This document shows positions 46,740-56,929 of a stretch of 64,000 bases of DNA, in pieces. The DNA comes from Diphasiastrum complanatum (taxonomy: Eukaryota; Streptophyta; Lycopodiopsida; Lycopodiales; Lycopodiaceae): NCBI GenBank assembly GCA_029204225.1, contig CM055096.1, positions 59,679,534-59,743,533 of the forward strand, in the 5' to 3' direction. Numbering within the stretch: position 1 is the first letter of the stretch; each line of letters opens with the position of its first letter. The position numbers and the translations under genes are program-made. Under the pieces are notes generated by a model. It was not told where the DNA came from. It ran no database searches and saw only the letters and a program-made list of their open reading frames with translations.

Positions 46740-47112
46740 ATGGCGTGCACAAAGCAAACTACACGTATTTTCAATCACAGGAGGCCATAGAAATCCACCA
46801 CCACTGCCTCGTCCACACCACCGCCTCCTAGGCCAAGGGGCAAACCAAGAGACCCACCATGGCTGAAGGATATTCAAAAGCTTTAGAAGACCAATAATCT
46901 TCTTATTCTGAAAGCTCACATACAAAGATCCATCAGACAGTAACAAGAAGTCTATCTGTAGATGTGAGATGGACTACAACGACAATTGAAGCTCTGCACA
47001 CTGCACATGAGGATTCCAAGTGAATTTTTTTTTAGATAGTGTCGTTGCAGCTATCCATGCCAAGAGGGTGACCATCCTGCTGAAGGATTTCACCCTTGTG
47101 TTCAAGCTATGG
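46740..47112 (+). pseudogene. Centromere-type histone H3 (CENH3-like) retro-pseudogene
   Basis: ATG 46740 begins MACTKQTTR (histone H3: MARTKQTAR). The tail is Thr/Ser/Pro-rich, unlike canonical H3. It then reads LKDIQKL-stop-KTNNLLI (H3 alpha-N; CENH3s have KTTNLLI where H3 has KSTELLI). After one frameshift near 46930 it reads VTRSLSVDVRWTTTTIEALH, with the Trp typical of CENH3 loop 1. After a second shift near 47021 it reads VVAAIHAKRVTILLKDFTLV (H3: CAIHAKRVTIMPKDIQL). In-frame TAGs lie at 46788 and 46884. The copy spans the whole histone without introns, whereas plant CENH3 genes have several, so it looks like a reverse-transcribed copy. CENH3 replaces H3 in centromeric nucleosomes; this copy cannot encode it. 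An H3 variant other than CENH3 is possible. Confidence 0.8.
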
Positions 47113-47682
47113 GACGTGTATGACAAATTTTCTGAGTACTTCAGACTAGCTCCGTCCTCTCCTCCAAAACAAGATGTAGAGAGAATAAAACAAAAGCAAT
47201 CTCAACCATCTCGGCTTGTCTTTTGGGTACAGAGCGGGAGTATTTCAAAAAAGAGGAGGTCTCTTGACCCTCCTAATAAAGTTAGAGATTTTTCAAAGCC
47301 TTCTCCTCTGCATGACATTCTAACTGCTAGACAATCTCCTCGGAAGTCTCCTTCTTCTCCTAATAAATCTCAATCTCCTTCATCTCCTTCTAAATCTCAA
47401 TCTCCATTTTCTTCTCCTAAAGATTCCTCTAATAAATCTCAATCTCCTTCTCCTCCTCCTAAAAATTCCTTGCCTAATAAATCTCCTCCTCCAGCTAAAT
47501 CTCAGTCTCCTCCTACTTTCACACATATTAGTTCCTCCCCTCCAGTTTTAGGAAAATATTTAAATGATTTTGTAAATTTAAAGGTCGAATTGATTTTAAA
47601 TGACAATTTATTATGTGGTTTATCTGTATTACTTCCTTCACCCCCTGCACTTGCTTTCGTAAATACTCCTAGATATGTATAG
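47020..47682 (+). CDS. Chimeric frame: histone tail end plus Ser/Pro/Lys-rich region
   Basis: A 220-codon open frame begins inside the histone-like copy (residues 1-31) because its stop has been lost. Residues 40-90 (DVYDKFSEYFRLAPSSPPKQ) are unrecognised. Residues 105-170 are a low-complexity array of SPxKSQSPS units (S-P-S/P-N/S-K-S-Q). Residues 175-220 are hydrophobic and end PRYV-stop. The array is disordered-protein-like and may have arisen from a CT-rich tandem repeat. Whether it was ever translated as one protein with the histone part is unknown; the two may be adjacent fragments. It continues after a stop into the ULP-like segment. Confidence 0.45.
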   Translation: MNFFLDSVVAAIHAKRVTILLKDFTLVFKLWDVYDKFSEYFRLAPSSPPKQDVERIKQKQSQPSRLVFWVQSGSISKKRRSLDPPNKVRDFSKPSPLHDILTARQSPRKSPSSPNKSQSPSSPSKSQSPFSSPKDSSNKSQSPSPPPKNSLPNKSPPPAKSQSPPTFTHISSSPPVLGKYLNDFVNLKVELILNDNLLCGLSVLLPSPPALAFVNTPRYV

Positions 47683-48301
47683 TATGACCAATTGTTAAAC
47701 ACATATCTTAAAGCTCTAGGTCCTCTATACAGTTTGAAGATGCCGAAGACCAATATTGGTTTTCCCCTTTCTAAATTAGATACAGATGAATTAGAAAGTA
47801 GGGATAAAATGCTAGGGGACAATGTAGGGGGGGGGGGGGGCAATTCAATACTAGATGGAGTTTTTTCAGACCCCATTGTTTATAGATGTCGCATTGTTTC
47901 CGCTTCAATTCATGGTTGCTTTTGATTTCCCTGATTTCAAAAGTTCGCACGATGATATGCTTCAATACGTCAGACTAAGGACTCCAATCCTTGTGCTCTC
48001 ATACATAACCAAGTAAGTGTATTTTTTTTCAGATTTTATTAAGTTGATTTTTTCATATGAATTTTGATTTCACATGCATTCTTGTAAACTTATTGTTTTC
48101 TGATTCAGTGAACATTGGAGCTTATATGTGATATCCTTATACGTCAATGATGAGGGTGTGTGTAATCCAATTTGTATAAAGATGAACTCTATTACACACA
48201 CCCACAGAATAGCGAAGAGCCTCATCAAGAAAATACTAGAACTCTTTTCAGTACCAGGTGCAACAACGTGTATGAAGCTAAAAATGGTTGATGCAGAGGT
48301 A
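47683..48301 (+). pseudogene. ULP-like (C48) cysteine peptidase fragment with an intron
   Basis: Exon-like sequence 47899-48010 ends RTPILVLSYIT with a donor AA|GTAAGTG. The acceptor TGATTCAG lies near 48108, and splicing there restores phase to give NEHWSLYVISLYVNDEG and NPICIKMNSITHTHRIAKSL. This resembles the catalytic His-Trp and the following LDS block of ULP/SENP proteases, which cut SUMO. The catalytic Asp of LDS is Asn here (MNS), and the distal Cys block (Q..DCG) is not found. It ends near a second donor-like GTAAAT at 48301. The gene is therefore inactive or partial. ULP-like domains are known to be carried by some plant Mutator-like elements. Confidence 0.5.
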
Positions 48302-48838
48302 AATTTTTTTCAATATTATTGAGTTGGGGTTGGCTTGCATAGAAAGTACATGTTTTGCAGCTAGGCGAGAGTTTTGAGATGTGCCACTTTGGGAACCTTC
48401 ACCGGGCATGTTGCACTCATTATGAACTTTCAACGACCTGACAGATGGATTCAAAACACCAAAAGTAGGGTGAGCATAGGTTGAAACCTTGAAAAAATTC
48501 ATTAAATGTAGTAGCTAGGCGATGAATGCACTTAGGTGAGGGTTGCCAGACTTATAAAATCTTCGTCGAGCTACCCTATTGGCCAGGAACCTTTATCAAG
48601 AATTCTGAAAGCTATTTTCATAGTACTAAGTATGTCTGCAAATTTTTTTCCAGAATTGATGAGCCAAACTAGTACTTTATCTAATAGACCCTCCAAATTA
48701 GCCTATAAAAGGGCTGATTTTGAATTCATTTCTCACTTGTGCTAGTGAAGCTCTTGCGAATTTTTCCCATGACCAAACTTTTCCTAAGCCTTCACACAAC
48801 TCTCTGTTATACTTTCCAGCCTACTACTTTCAGTTTTT
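48302..48838. other. Unassigned stretch after ULP-like segment
   Basis: Two similar words TAGCTAGGCGA / CAGCTAGGCGAGAG occur at about 48360 and 48512. I could not follow the peptidase into this stretch, and no Cys box is visible. Confidence 0.35.
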
Positions 48839-48858
48839 ACCAATTTCTACTTGCCATC

Positions 48859-49216
48859 ATGGCTTCCAATGAATCAGATACCTCTGCTTCATCCCATTTT
48901 GTCGTTCTCCATGATGTTCCAACCACAACGGACATCATGGTGCTTCCTAGCACAAGAAAGGTGGCTGAATGAATGAACCTCGTCGAGCCTCTGCTCAAGA
49001 CGATGGGTATTCATGAAACATCCTTTTCAAACAAAATCAATATGGAGTTTATTAACATGGCCTTTAGTACATGGAATGAGGCCAAAGGCTAAATTTTATA
49101 TCACCTTTCAAGGAGTAGTGCACAAGGTGTGGGTCTCTGAGGCCACCCTTGCTGCGATAGACATTATTTCTAGCCCTTGTCCTGTACCTTCTCACAATAG
49201 ACCAAAGTTGTCATAA
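48859..49216 (+). pseudogene. Broken reading frame, unrecognised
   Basis: ATG 48859 opens MASNESDTSASSHFVVLHDV, meets TGA at 48970-48972, and continues in frame with MNLVEPLLKTMGIHETSF. A shift then leads to the frame ending near 49216 (HKVWVSEATLAAIDI). An N-terminus rich in Ser/Thr/Asp is common in plant retroelement gag and in regulatory proteins, but no domain is identified. Confidence 0.3.
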
Positions 49217-49302
49217 AACCTTTTGTAGACATGCAGATTATGTGTGGAAAACTACAATAATTGTGTGAATGATCTTTACCAAGCTTTATGTTAGCACATA
49301 GA

Positions 49303-49935
49303 TCACATGTAGAGTGAATTTCACTAGAACACAAATAATCAAAGCATGAATACTTTTACATGTGTGGGAAAAGTACAAATGAAAAGAATGTATGAAATCA
49401 GCCTTCTACTCGAGTTGGAGAGAGAATGACAATTCAACCTTAATGTTATGTACAAGATCCAAAGTGACATGCAAGGCATGCAAAAATTGTTATGGACACA
49501 TGCAAGTAGATTTGTACATTTGTAGTTGAAAATATGACACTTGTAGAAAGTAGGTAGAAGTAGGTGCATATCTCAACATGCATAGTGATAGGTGTCAATA
49601 TTTTGGTAGAATAAACTTTTAGAGGCGGAGAAACAAGGTTGCATGCTAGTGCTACCTCAAGCTAGTACTCTCTCTATAAATGTAATGTGGGTTCTCTCAC
49701 AACTCTAATGATGAATCAAACATTTGTGCTATCTTAATGTCATTTTGGATCTTGTAACTTTAAGCTTAAATTGTCATTCTCTCTCTAATTCGAGTAAGAG
49801 GCTGATTTCATACATTCTTTTCATTTGTACTTTCCCCACACGTGTGAAAGTATTCATGCTTTGATTATTTGCATTCTAGATTATGTTCTTGCCATAGAAT
49901 CTAGAGACAGATTGTGAGATTCACTCTACATGTGA
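49303..49935. repeat. 633-bp fold-back element with long inverted arms
   Basis: The left arm (49303-49472) and right arm (49737-49935) are reverse complements over most of their length. Outer ends are TCACATGTAGAGTGAA and TTCACTCTACATGTGA. Inside, CAAATAATCAAAGCATGAAT, GAAAAGAATGTATGAAATCA and GAGAGAGAATGACAATT pair with their complements. The left arm lacks about 45 bases present on the right. The loop is about 260 bases. The right arm carries CACACGTGTG, the left ACATGTGTGG. The right end abuts copia J. Transcripts would form a long hairpin. Confidence 0.8.
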
Positions 49936-51590
49936 TGGCTATTCTACTTTTGATGGAATGCATAGACTATACAATATAGACACCTATAAAGTTTTCACTA
50001 ACAAGGATGTGACTTTTATTGAAGATCAGTTTATTGATTTGAAGGGCAAGGACTAGATGCAGTCTACGATTTCTGCCTTGACAACTGATACATATTGAAA
50101 GACCATTTTGATTTCTTTCAATATTCACTCTGTAAAGTCAGACCTAGAAGAAGAAGAAGAAGCTACAACTCAGGAGCAGTCGACACAAAGTCGAATCTCG
50201 CAGCCAGAGACTTCAACCAGAAGATCAACAAGAACTTGACTCAATCTGTCCAATATACTAATGAGCTCGCTCACTATTCTATTCAGGAGCCAACCACAGT
50301 TGAGGAAGCTATGTCACAGGCTGCTTCAGATCTCTGGAAAGAAGCAATGGACAAGGAGTACAACTCGTTGCTGAGGAACAACACATGGACTGTCACCAAG
50401 CTGCCAGTAGACAGAAAGGTAATCGACTGCAAATGGGTCTTTAAGATCAAATACAAAGTAGACGATAGTAGCGAAAGAAGGAAAGCTCAACTCATGGCAA
50501 GGGAGTTTTCACAAATTCTGAATACCAGCTACTTTCGAAACCTTTATCCCAGTTGTCAAGCAGACTTCCATTTAAAAGCTACTGTCATATCCTACTATAG
50601 CAGATGTTGAGATACACCAAATGGATGTACAAACGACATTCCTCAAGGGAGTTATCGAGGAAGACATCTATGTGATCTAGCTAGAAGGCTATATCCTCAA
50701 TGGTCGAGAAGATTAGGTATGCAAACTCCATAAAGCTTTGTACGGTCTGAAGCAATCATCCAAAGCATGGTTTCATCGAATCAACACATTTTTTATCGAT
50801 CATGCATTTGAACCTAGCTCTGTACACTGTAATGTATAATTCAAAGCTATCAATTAATTCTTTGTCATCATCACACTCTACATGGATGATACATTGTTGT
50901 TTACAATATCGGACTGACAAAGGACACCAAGAGGATGCTATCCCAAGAATTTGAGATGACAGACCTTGGAGAGGCGCATTATTGTCTCAAGATTCAAATC
51001 CACAGAGACAGAAGCAAAAGACTTTCTATATCACCCAACAAAGATACTTCTATAATTTGTTTACGAAATTCAATTTTATGAATTGCAAATTTGTACATAA
51101 TTCCATGGATCCAGATCTAATATTATCCAAGAAAAAATACCCTCAGACCATTGATGAGAAGGCCGAAATGAAGGAATATCCATACCAATCAATTATCGAA
51201 TCCCTGATGTATGCAATGATCTCTACCAGGCCCGATCTTGTATACACCATCAGTTCCTTGAGCCAATATATGGCCAACCCTAGTATGATCCACTGGAAAG
51301 CTCTTTTCAAAGTTATCAGATATGTATGAATTACTATTGACCTCTGTATCTACTATGGTGATGTTGATCCATCCAATATCCACACACTTCATGGATATAC
51401 AGATGCAAATTGGACAAGTGATATCGACACCAGAAGATCGACTTCTGGACTTGTCTTCATGTTCAATAATGATCCAATATCTTGAAACAGTAAAAAAAAA
51501 AACCTCCATTGCAATGTCATCTACATGATTTGAGCACATTGCAGCCTCTCAAGCTACTAAAGAGACAATTTGGATGACTTAGCAGACACC
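49936..51590 (+). pseudogene. Copia J integrase end, RT and RNase H, decayed
   Basis: 49936-50030 gives the integrase C-terminus (HRLYNIDTYKVFTNKDVTFI). 50095-50610 gives the RT start (WKEAMDKEYNSLLRNNTWTV, IDCKWVFKIKYK). 50615-50760 gives HQMDVQTTFLKGVIEEDIY and ALYGLKQSSKAW, with TAG in place of Gln twice. YMDD is at 50879-50890. 51189-51300 gives STRPDLVYTISSLSQYM, and RNase H follows with DANWTSDIDTRRSTSGLVF near 51403-51460 and EHIAASQATKETIW. The order is complete from integrase end to RNase H but broken by many stops and shifts. No matching 3' LTR or purine tract is evident before the K LTR at 51758. Confidence 0.85.
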
Positions 51591-51757
51591 GACTATTCGG
51601 CCATCCTTCGACTATTTGGCTTACTTCAACTTCGGTCACATCTACTCAACCGACACAGACTATTTGTCGGACACCTGACATCGACACCAATTACTCGTAT
51701 GTCAATATCAACTCCAAAAGTCGATTCGGACAATAGGCAGCTCATCAGTACCTTCAT

Positions 51758-52852
51758 TGAGAAAACAAAACGTTTCTATTTACAAAGCCTGGCTAGCTTT
51801 CAGCCCTCGGCCTGACGAAGATGTTCGCGAACACGAAAGTCAGGAGACACAAAACACAGAAAGTTTTGCGAACGCTAAAGTCAAATGAAACGAAGACAAA
51901 TGGTTCGCGAACATGAAAGTCAAAGGAGACGAACATGAATAGTTTGCGAACATGAAAGATTCATGAACGAGAATATTTTGCGGTCTGACACGAGAATCCT
52001 TTGTGGTCCAGTACAAGAGAAGGCAGGCGACTAAAAATGAAACCAACAAAGGAAACAAAACCAACGAAGGAAACAAAACCAACGGCGAAAACGAAACCAA
52101 CATTGTGAAACCTTCTCCTGCCCCTCACGCTCCAAAGAGTACCAGCCAAGATCATGCAAGTACAGAAGTCTGATCTGATGGCATGACGTCAGCAGACACT
52201 CTCTAGGTCGTGGCTAATCTGCCACTCTTGTAATTCTCTAATTAGTTGTAGATGCTTAATCACTCTAATCTTAGATTTGCATAAAGCGACTATATACTTA
52301 CTGGATGTTACTTGACATACAGATCAATAGAGATCACACATAAATCATATGTAGAATACACAAAGTATAATGAAGTAGTCTGATGCTAGTAAGCAATCAA
52401 GATGAAATTACAGAATACATGTCCACCTGCGTGCGAAGACAATTTTGTCTAGGATTAGAAGATCCAACTGTCCGCTAGTAAAGCAAGATGATTACTCATG
52501 AGAGAACCATGTTTTCTCCCACACCAATGTACTGCGTGGATCTGCATGCAGTGCTTGAAAAATCAGAGAAAGATCAATATAGAAGATTTTCTTGTTGTGT
52601 CTGATCTCGAATACAAATGTGTCTATTGTTATTCGTGTGTCTAAATTTCCTTGTTTGTTCTAATTCCGCACATTGGTTGAATTGTTGAATGCTGCATTAA
52701 TTTTATAAACATAGATCAGTAGTGCTTAACTACATTCTGGAGGATTGTAGGAGTGATTCAGCCGGCAGTGTCCAACAATTGCATCTGAAATCCATCCGAA
52801 TCACAAGAGAGTTGCGGTTGATTCGCCTTCGCGAAAGCTTCAATTCTCATCA
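51758..52852 (+). repeat. 5' LTR of copia K (1,095 bp)
   Basis: It starts TGAGAAAACAAAACG and ends TTCTCATCA, with one base before the primer site. It is the full-length relative of the truncated LTR at 34552. Its U3 half has repeated TTCGCGAAC.CGAAAGTC words (51823 and 51910, with variants) and repeated ACGAAACCAAC. Its right half shares TAGGTCGTGGCTAAT, GATGCTTAAT.ACTCTAATCT and CACATTGGTTGA with the G LTR. Confidence 0.78.
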
Positions 52853-52853
52853 G

Positions 52854-52866
52854 TGGTATTAGAGCT
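52854..52866 (+). other. Primer-binding site of copia K
   Basis: TGGTATTAGAGCT differs from the canonical copia site by C-to-T at one position plus the last base. Its position right after the LTR and 102 bases before gag supports it. Confidence 0.8.
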
Positions 52867-52967
52867 GGTCATCCGTCATATTTTGACATAGCCAAGAATC
52901 TAGCAGATCTAAGAGTCCAAGCATTCAAACAAACAACCATCAACGAGGAAACAGACTCCAAGAAACA

Positions 52968-53421
52968 ATGGCTTCAATTAGCAACATGCAGAACAAGATC
53001 TGCACAATTCTTGATTCTTTAGGATCTAAATTTCTAGCCTGGAAAGTTAAGACATCTTTGATACTCTCAAGGTTGAAGGACTCTTCCCCTGGGTGGATGG
53101 CACAGAAGAAATGCCTACGACAACAGGTAAGGAGCTACATGAGTGGAGGGAGAAAACAACAAGACAGTAGCCTTGCTATCATCTTTCATCGAAGATAGCC
53201 TCACACTTGACCTAGCTACACTCTCCAAAGCTAAGGAAATGTGGGATGCATTGCTCACCAGATTTTAGACAAAGTCAAGAAGTCAAATCATGATGCTTAG
53301 AGATCAGCTGACGAATTTACAGTGGGATGGAAAAGATCTTACTTCTTTTGTAAGAAAGATGAAGGATCTATTTCTATCACTACACAACTCTGGAGCAGAG
53401 AATGCAGTATCAGCTGAGGAG
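52968..53421 (+). pseudogene. Copia K gag N-terminal part
   Basis: ATG 52968 opens MASISNMQNKICTILDSLGS, then WKVKTSLILSRL. A frameshift near 53150 leads to LDLATLSKAKEMWDALLTRF-stop-TKSRS, where the TAG stands at a Gln position. MLRDQLTNLQWDGKDLTSFV and a GAEN.VSAEE stretch follow. The sequence is cut exactly at 53422 by the LTR of element E, so the rest of K was displaced or lost. Confidence 0.75.
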
Positions 53422-54281
53422 TGATAAATTTACAATTTTAGGACAATAATTATTGTACTTTACAATCATAGAGAGTTATTGGTTGTTTAATCAATGGATC
53501 TATCAAGTTCTACACATTAGATCTTGATCTAGATTCACTACACTTGGATTTAAGCAAGAGCAATGGATCAACACATCATAAATTAGTGAGAGCAGCCTCA
53601 CACGTGTGGAGTATTGTCCACAGTACGGCTTGCACCTGAAACAACAAGTACAATAATCCTAGATAGCAATCATTCATAGAAATCACAAGACAAATGACTA
53701 GAAACCTCACAAAAGTGTAGAATGCAAAAGTCTCATCAATCTTCTTAGCAAAATGATGATCCTTTTATGGATCAAGTACATCCACAAGTCTGGTACAGTC
53801 CAGCAAGTCTTTACACGTGTGAAGAGTGCCACATCACTCAGATCTATCCATTTGATCCATCCTTGGTCCTTATCCAAAGTTGACCTTCTAGAATATGGCT
53901 AAAATCCAAAAAGCTAGTCTCCTATAATATAGGAATATTCCCTACAAAATAGGATTTAAGGAAAATGGTCAACTCTTATCTCCTAGTACTCTATACACAC
54001 ATGTGAACATCCACTTGCCATGTGGGAGAATTTACTCATGCACATGCAAGGAAAAGCTAATTTCTAGGTGACTAGTCAACTTGACTAAAAACTAGTCATA
54101 TCATGTTCACACTAACTAGATTGATACAAAATCAATTTAGATATATACAAGTATGAAAAGTACATCCTTTCACACGTGGGAACAGGCTCCACACGTGTGA
54201 AATCAGATCATCAACATTATTCTAATGTTTGATCAATATTTACAATAACCAATGTCAAGTGAGAAGTGATAATTTTCAACA
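53422..54281 (-). repeat. 3' LTR of copia E (860 bp)
   Basis: On the minus strand it starts TGTTGAAAATTATCAC and ends AAATTTATCA, next to K gag. It has CACACGTG-type palindromes at about 53598, 53815, 54171 and 54190, the densest group in the window. The purine tract AGAGGTGAGGAGGAG (plus-strand complement at 54282-54296) fixes the inner border. Confidence 0.8.
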
Positions 54282-54600
54282 CTCCTCCTCACCTCTAACT
54301 TGGCAATCTAATGTACGTCTATCTACAATTCCAAGAGCATATCTTAACTTGAAAAATGGATCTTTGGACAATGTCTTGGTTAAGATATCAGCTATGCATT
54401 CGGATGATGGTACATGATGTAGTTGCACCTCCTTGGGTTGTACCTTCTCCCTCACAAAGTGATGAGCTATCTCAATATGCTTTGTTCTAGCATGGAAGAT
54501 AGGATTTGAAGCAATTTGTTGAGAAGCTTGATTGTCACAAAATATGTAAGGGATCTCCTCGGCCTCTAGCACATGTAGCTCCATCAAGGAGTCTTCTTAG
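54276..54600 (-). pseudogene. Copia E RNase H C-terminal half
   Basis: The open frame reads FCDNQASQQIASNPIFHART (containing the second catalytic Asp), KHIEIAHHFVREKVQPKEVQ and ECIADILTKTLSKDPFF, then CQVRGEEEC-stop. The Gly-Glu-Glu-Glu is the purine tract, and Cys-stop is TGTTGA, the first six bases of the LTR. The upstream RNase H half continues in another frame with EAEYKALNSTTKELLWL-like remains. Confidence 0.82.
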
Positions 54601-55803
54601 CCATAGGAGCTCTTTGGTTGTTGAATTCAATGCCTTGTACTCGGCTTCACAAGAAGATAGTTAGATTGTATCTTGCTTTTTGGAAAGCCAAGATATTACT
54701 CCTCCAAAAGAAATGTTGCAAATGCACTAATGGACTTCCTTTCCATCTTGTCCACCTGCAAAATCTGAATCCGAGTAGGCTCTCAAGTGCAAGTTAGATC
54801 CTTCATAAAGTATGCCAAAAAATTTAGTACTAGAAACATATCTAAGTACTCTCTTGGCACTTTCCAATGATGAACTAAAGGAGCTTGCATACTTTGACTC
54901 AACTTACTTACACAAAAACTTAAGTTAGGTCTAGTGATGGATCAAATAGATTAGAGAGCCTATAAGCCTTTCTAAAGAGGGTGATGTCCTCAAAGGATGC
55001 TTCATCACCTTCATTAGTTGCTTTCACAACATGCTCCATAGGGGTGTCAATCCCCTTACAGTACTCTTTCATACCAAATCTTTCAAGAATGGAAGTAGCA
55101 TCGTAGATTGACTTATGAGTACATTGCTACTTCTAGACACTTCTATCCCGTTTGCTTAGGAAGCCTAGATCACCATTGACCTAGTCAACTTTACTTTGCT
55201 TCATCATCATTTCTGTCATAATGAGTCATCAAACATAAAGAACCAAAATGATGATCTTTCCTTCATAACATTTGAAATATAAAGAAGGTTCATAAGCACT
55301 TAGTACAAAGCCAAGAGAATAGAGAAAATCATGCAACCTAGAGTCCAAGCTCTAGGTGCTTGCTTCAAGCCATATAGGCTTCTTCCTAAGTAGCACACCT
55401 TTTGCTCCTCACCAATCTTGATGAAGCCCTCAGGGTTGCATCATGTAGATTTCCTCTTCTAAGAAGCCTTATTCAAGAAGGCTATTTGTCACATCCATTT
55501 GGTAGAGATCCCACTTTGAACAAAGTAGCAATGCAAATGATTAATCTAATAGTTACAAGCTTAGCTATAAGGTGCCAAATGTTTCTTCAATAATCCAATC
55601 CTTTTATTTGAAGAAATCCCTTAGCAACAAGCCTAGCTTTGTACTTACTAACAGATCCATCTTGATTGTACTTTATTTTATAAATCCACTTACATGCAAG
55701 TGGTTTTCTTCCCTCTTGGAAGATTTACAAGATTATTCTAATTGCATCATACTCTACTTGCATGCATCTCTCCAGACTTTAGATTTATATGCTTCTTCAA
55801 AGA
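54600..55803 (-). pseudogene. Copia E reverse transcriptase, heavily decayed
   Basis: Short matches in several frames follow the RT order on the minus strand. Plus-strand text near 55010-55050 complements an EATNEGDEASFEDI and GIDTPMEHVV type segment. Near 55360-55470 it complements KVCYLGRSLYGLKQAPR- and IYMMQP-type segments, and near 55480-55560 VTNSLLE and KLVTIRLI. No YVDD box is intact. The assignment rests on collinearity with element A and on position between integrase and RNase H. Confidence 0.6.
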
Positions 55804-56929
55804 TTATGGTTCTTCAAGAAATGTAGCTAAGAAGGAGTAAGAGGTAGAAGGTGTAGAGTCTTCCTTGTGCTTTCCCTTGTCCACATAGGTGAGCCTTGAG
55901 GGCTCGGCCTTGCTTCTTGATGAACTTTCTCGGCCCCTTTTGACTTGGATCCATTCTCCATCCTCGGGTTTGTCAAGATCTTCAATGCACAATGGGTTAG
56001 ATCCATTAGACAAGCTCTTAGCAAATTGTGACTCATCAAAAAGTACATCCTTGCTTACCTTTACTTTCTTGGATATAGGATCATATATCCTATAGCCCTT
56101 GCTATTTTCTCCATAGCCAACAAAGATCTCTTTGAAGGAGGTAGCATCTTCTTTCCTTCTAGTCTCCAAAGGGATGTGTACATAACAAAGTACATCCAAA
56201 GATCTTAAAATCTTTTACATTGGGTTTCTTATCAAACAAGGCTTGATAAGGTGAGATCCCATCTATAGCACTACTAGGAAGTCTATTACACAAGTAATTA
56301 GCACATGTTATAGCTTCTCCCCAAAATGAGATGGGAAGTGATGCATCAAGTCTTAAAGACTTTGCACACTCACATAGACTCCTATTTTTCCTCTCGGCCT
56401 CCACCCCATTTTTGTTGGTGGGTGTAGGAACAAGTTGTATTGCAACTTAATGACCATTGATCTCACAAAATTATTTCATTTTATTGGAGGTGTACTCTCC
56501 TCCATTATCACACTCTTAGTGCTTTGATGGAAGACTAAGTTGTTTTCTCTATTAGAGACTTGAACTTAATGAAAGCTTCATAAACAAGACTTTTCTTTGA
56601 TAGTAACTCAATCATGTGAATCTAGTACAATTATCTATAGAAGTTACATACATCAAAGCACCTCCATTACTTGCATGTGAAAAACTATATACATCAGAAT
56701 GTATGAGATCCAATGGAGAGGTAGATCTTGATGAAGATCTCTTGTAAGAAAATTTGTGTGACTTTGCAAGGCCACATGCCTCACACATCTTTCCACACTT
56801 CTTGAAGCTCTTGGTAGGCCGAGAGCTTAGTTCCTTGCTTGCCATTGACTCCATAGATTTGAAGATTAGGATGGCCTAATCTCTTATGCCATAGCTCCAT
56901 TGAGATAGCTCCTCCCTAGCCAAAAGACA
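55804..56929 (-). pseudogene. Copia E integrase, frameshifted
   Basis: Reading downward, ELWHKRLGHPNLQIYG (about 56905-56858) is the HHCC start. 56854-56612 gives CEACGLAKSHKF and HSDVYSFSHASNGG (first Asp). The middle, with the second Asp, is degraded. 56404-56159 gives EAERKNRSLCECAKSL (third acidic residue) and WGEAITCANYLCNRLP. 56199-55804 gives VHIPLETRRKEDATSF, VGYGENSKGYRIYDP and SRSKAEPSRLTYVDKG, the linker to RT. The latter parallels element A (SRAKVEPSRLTYQG). At least four shifts are present. Confidence 0.85.

Larger units (their letters stand above)
53422..56929 (-). mobile_element. Ty1/copia retrotransposon E, 5'-truncated
   Basis: On the minus strand the order is gag-pre-integrase (from about 56925), integrase, RT, RNase H, polypurine tract and 3' LTR (54281-53422). 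The 5' LTR, gag and protease are missing: the sequence breaks at 56930, where a different repeat begins. It is inserted in the gag of K. The integrase is near that of B. Many frameshifts are present. Confidence 0.85.

Noticed and set aside
47502-47876. Minus-strand frame opposite the Ser/Pro/Lys region
   Set aside because: It is a shadow of the plus-strand frame and contains a Pro run from the poly-G tract at 47827-47840.
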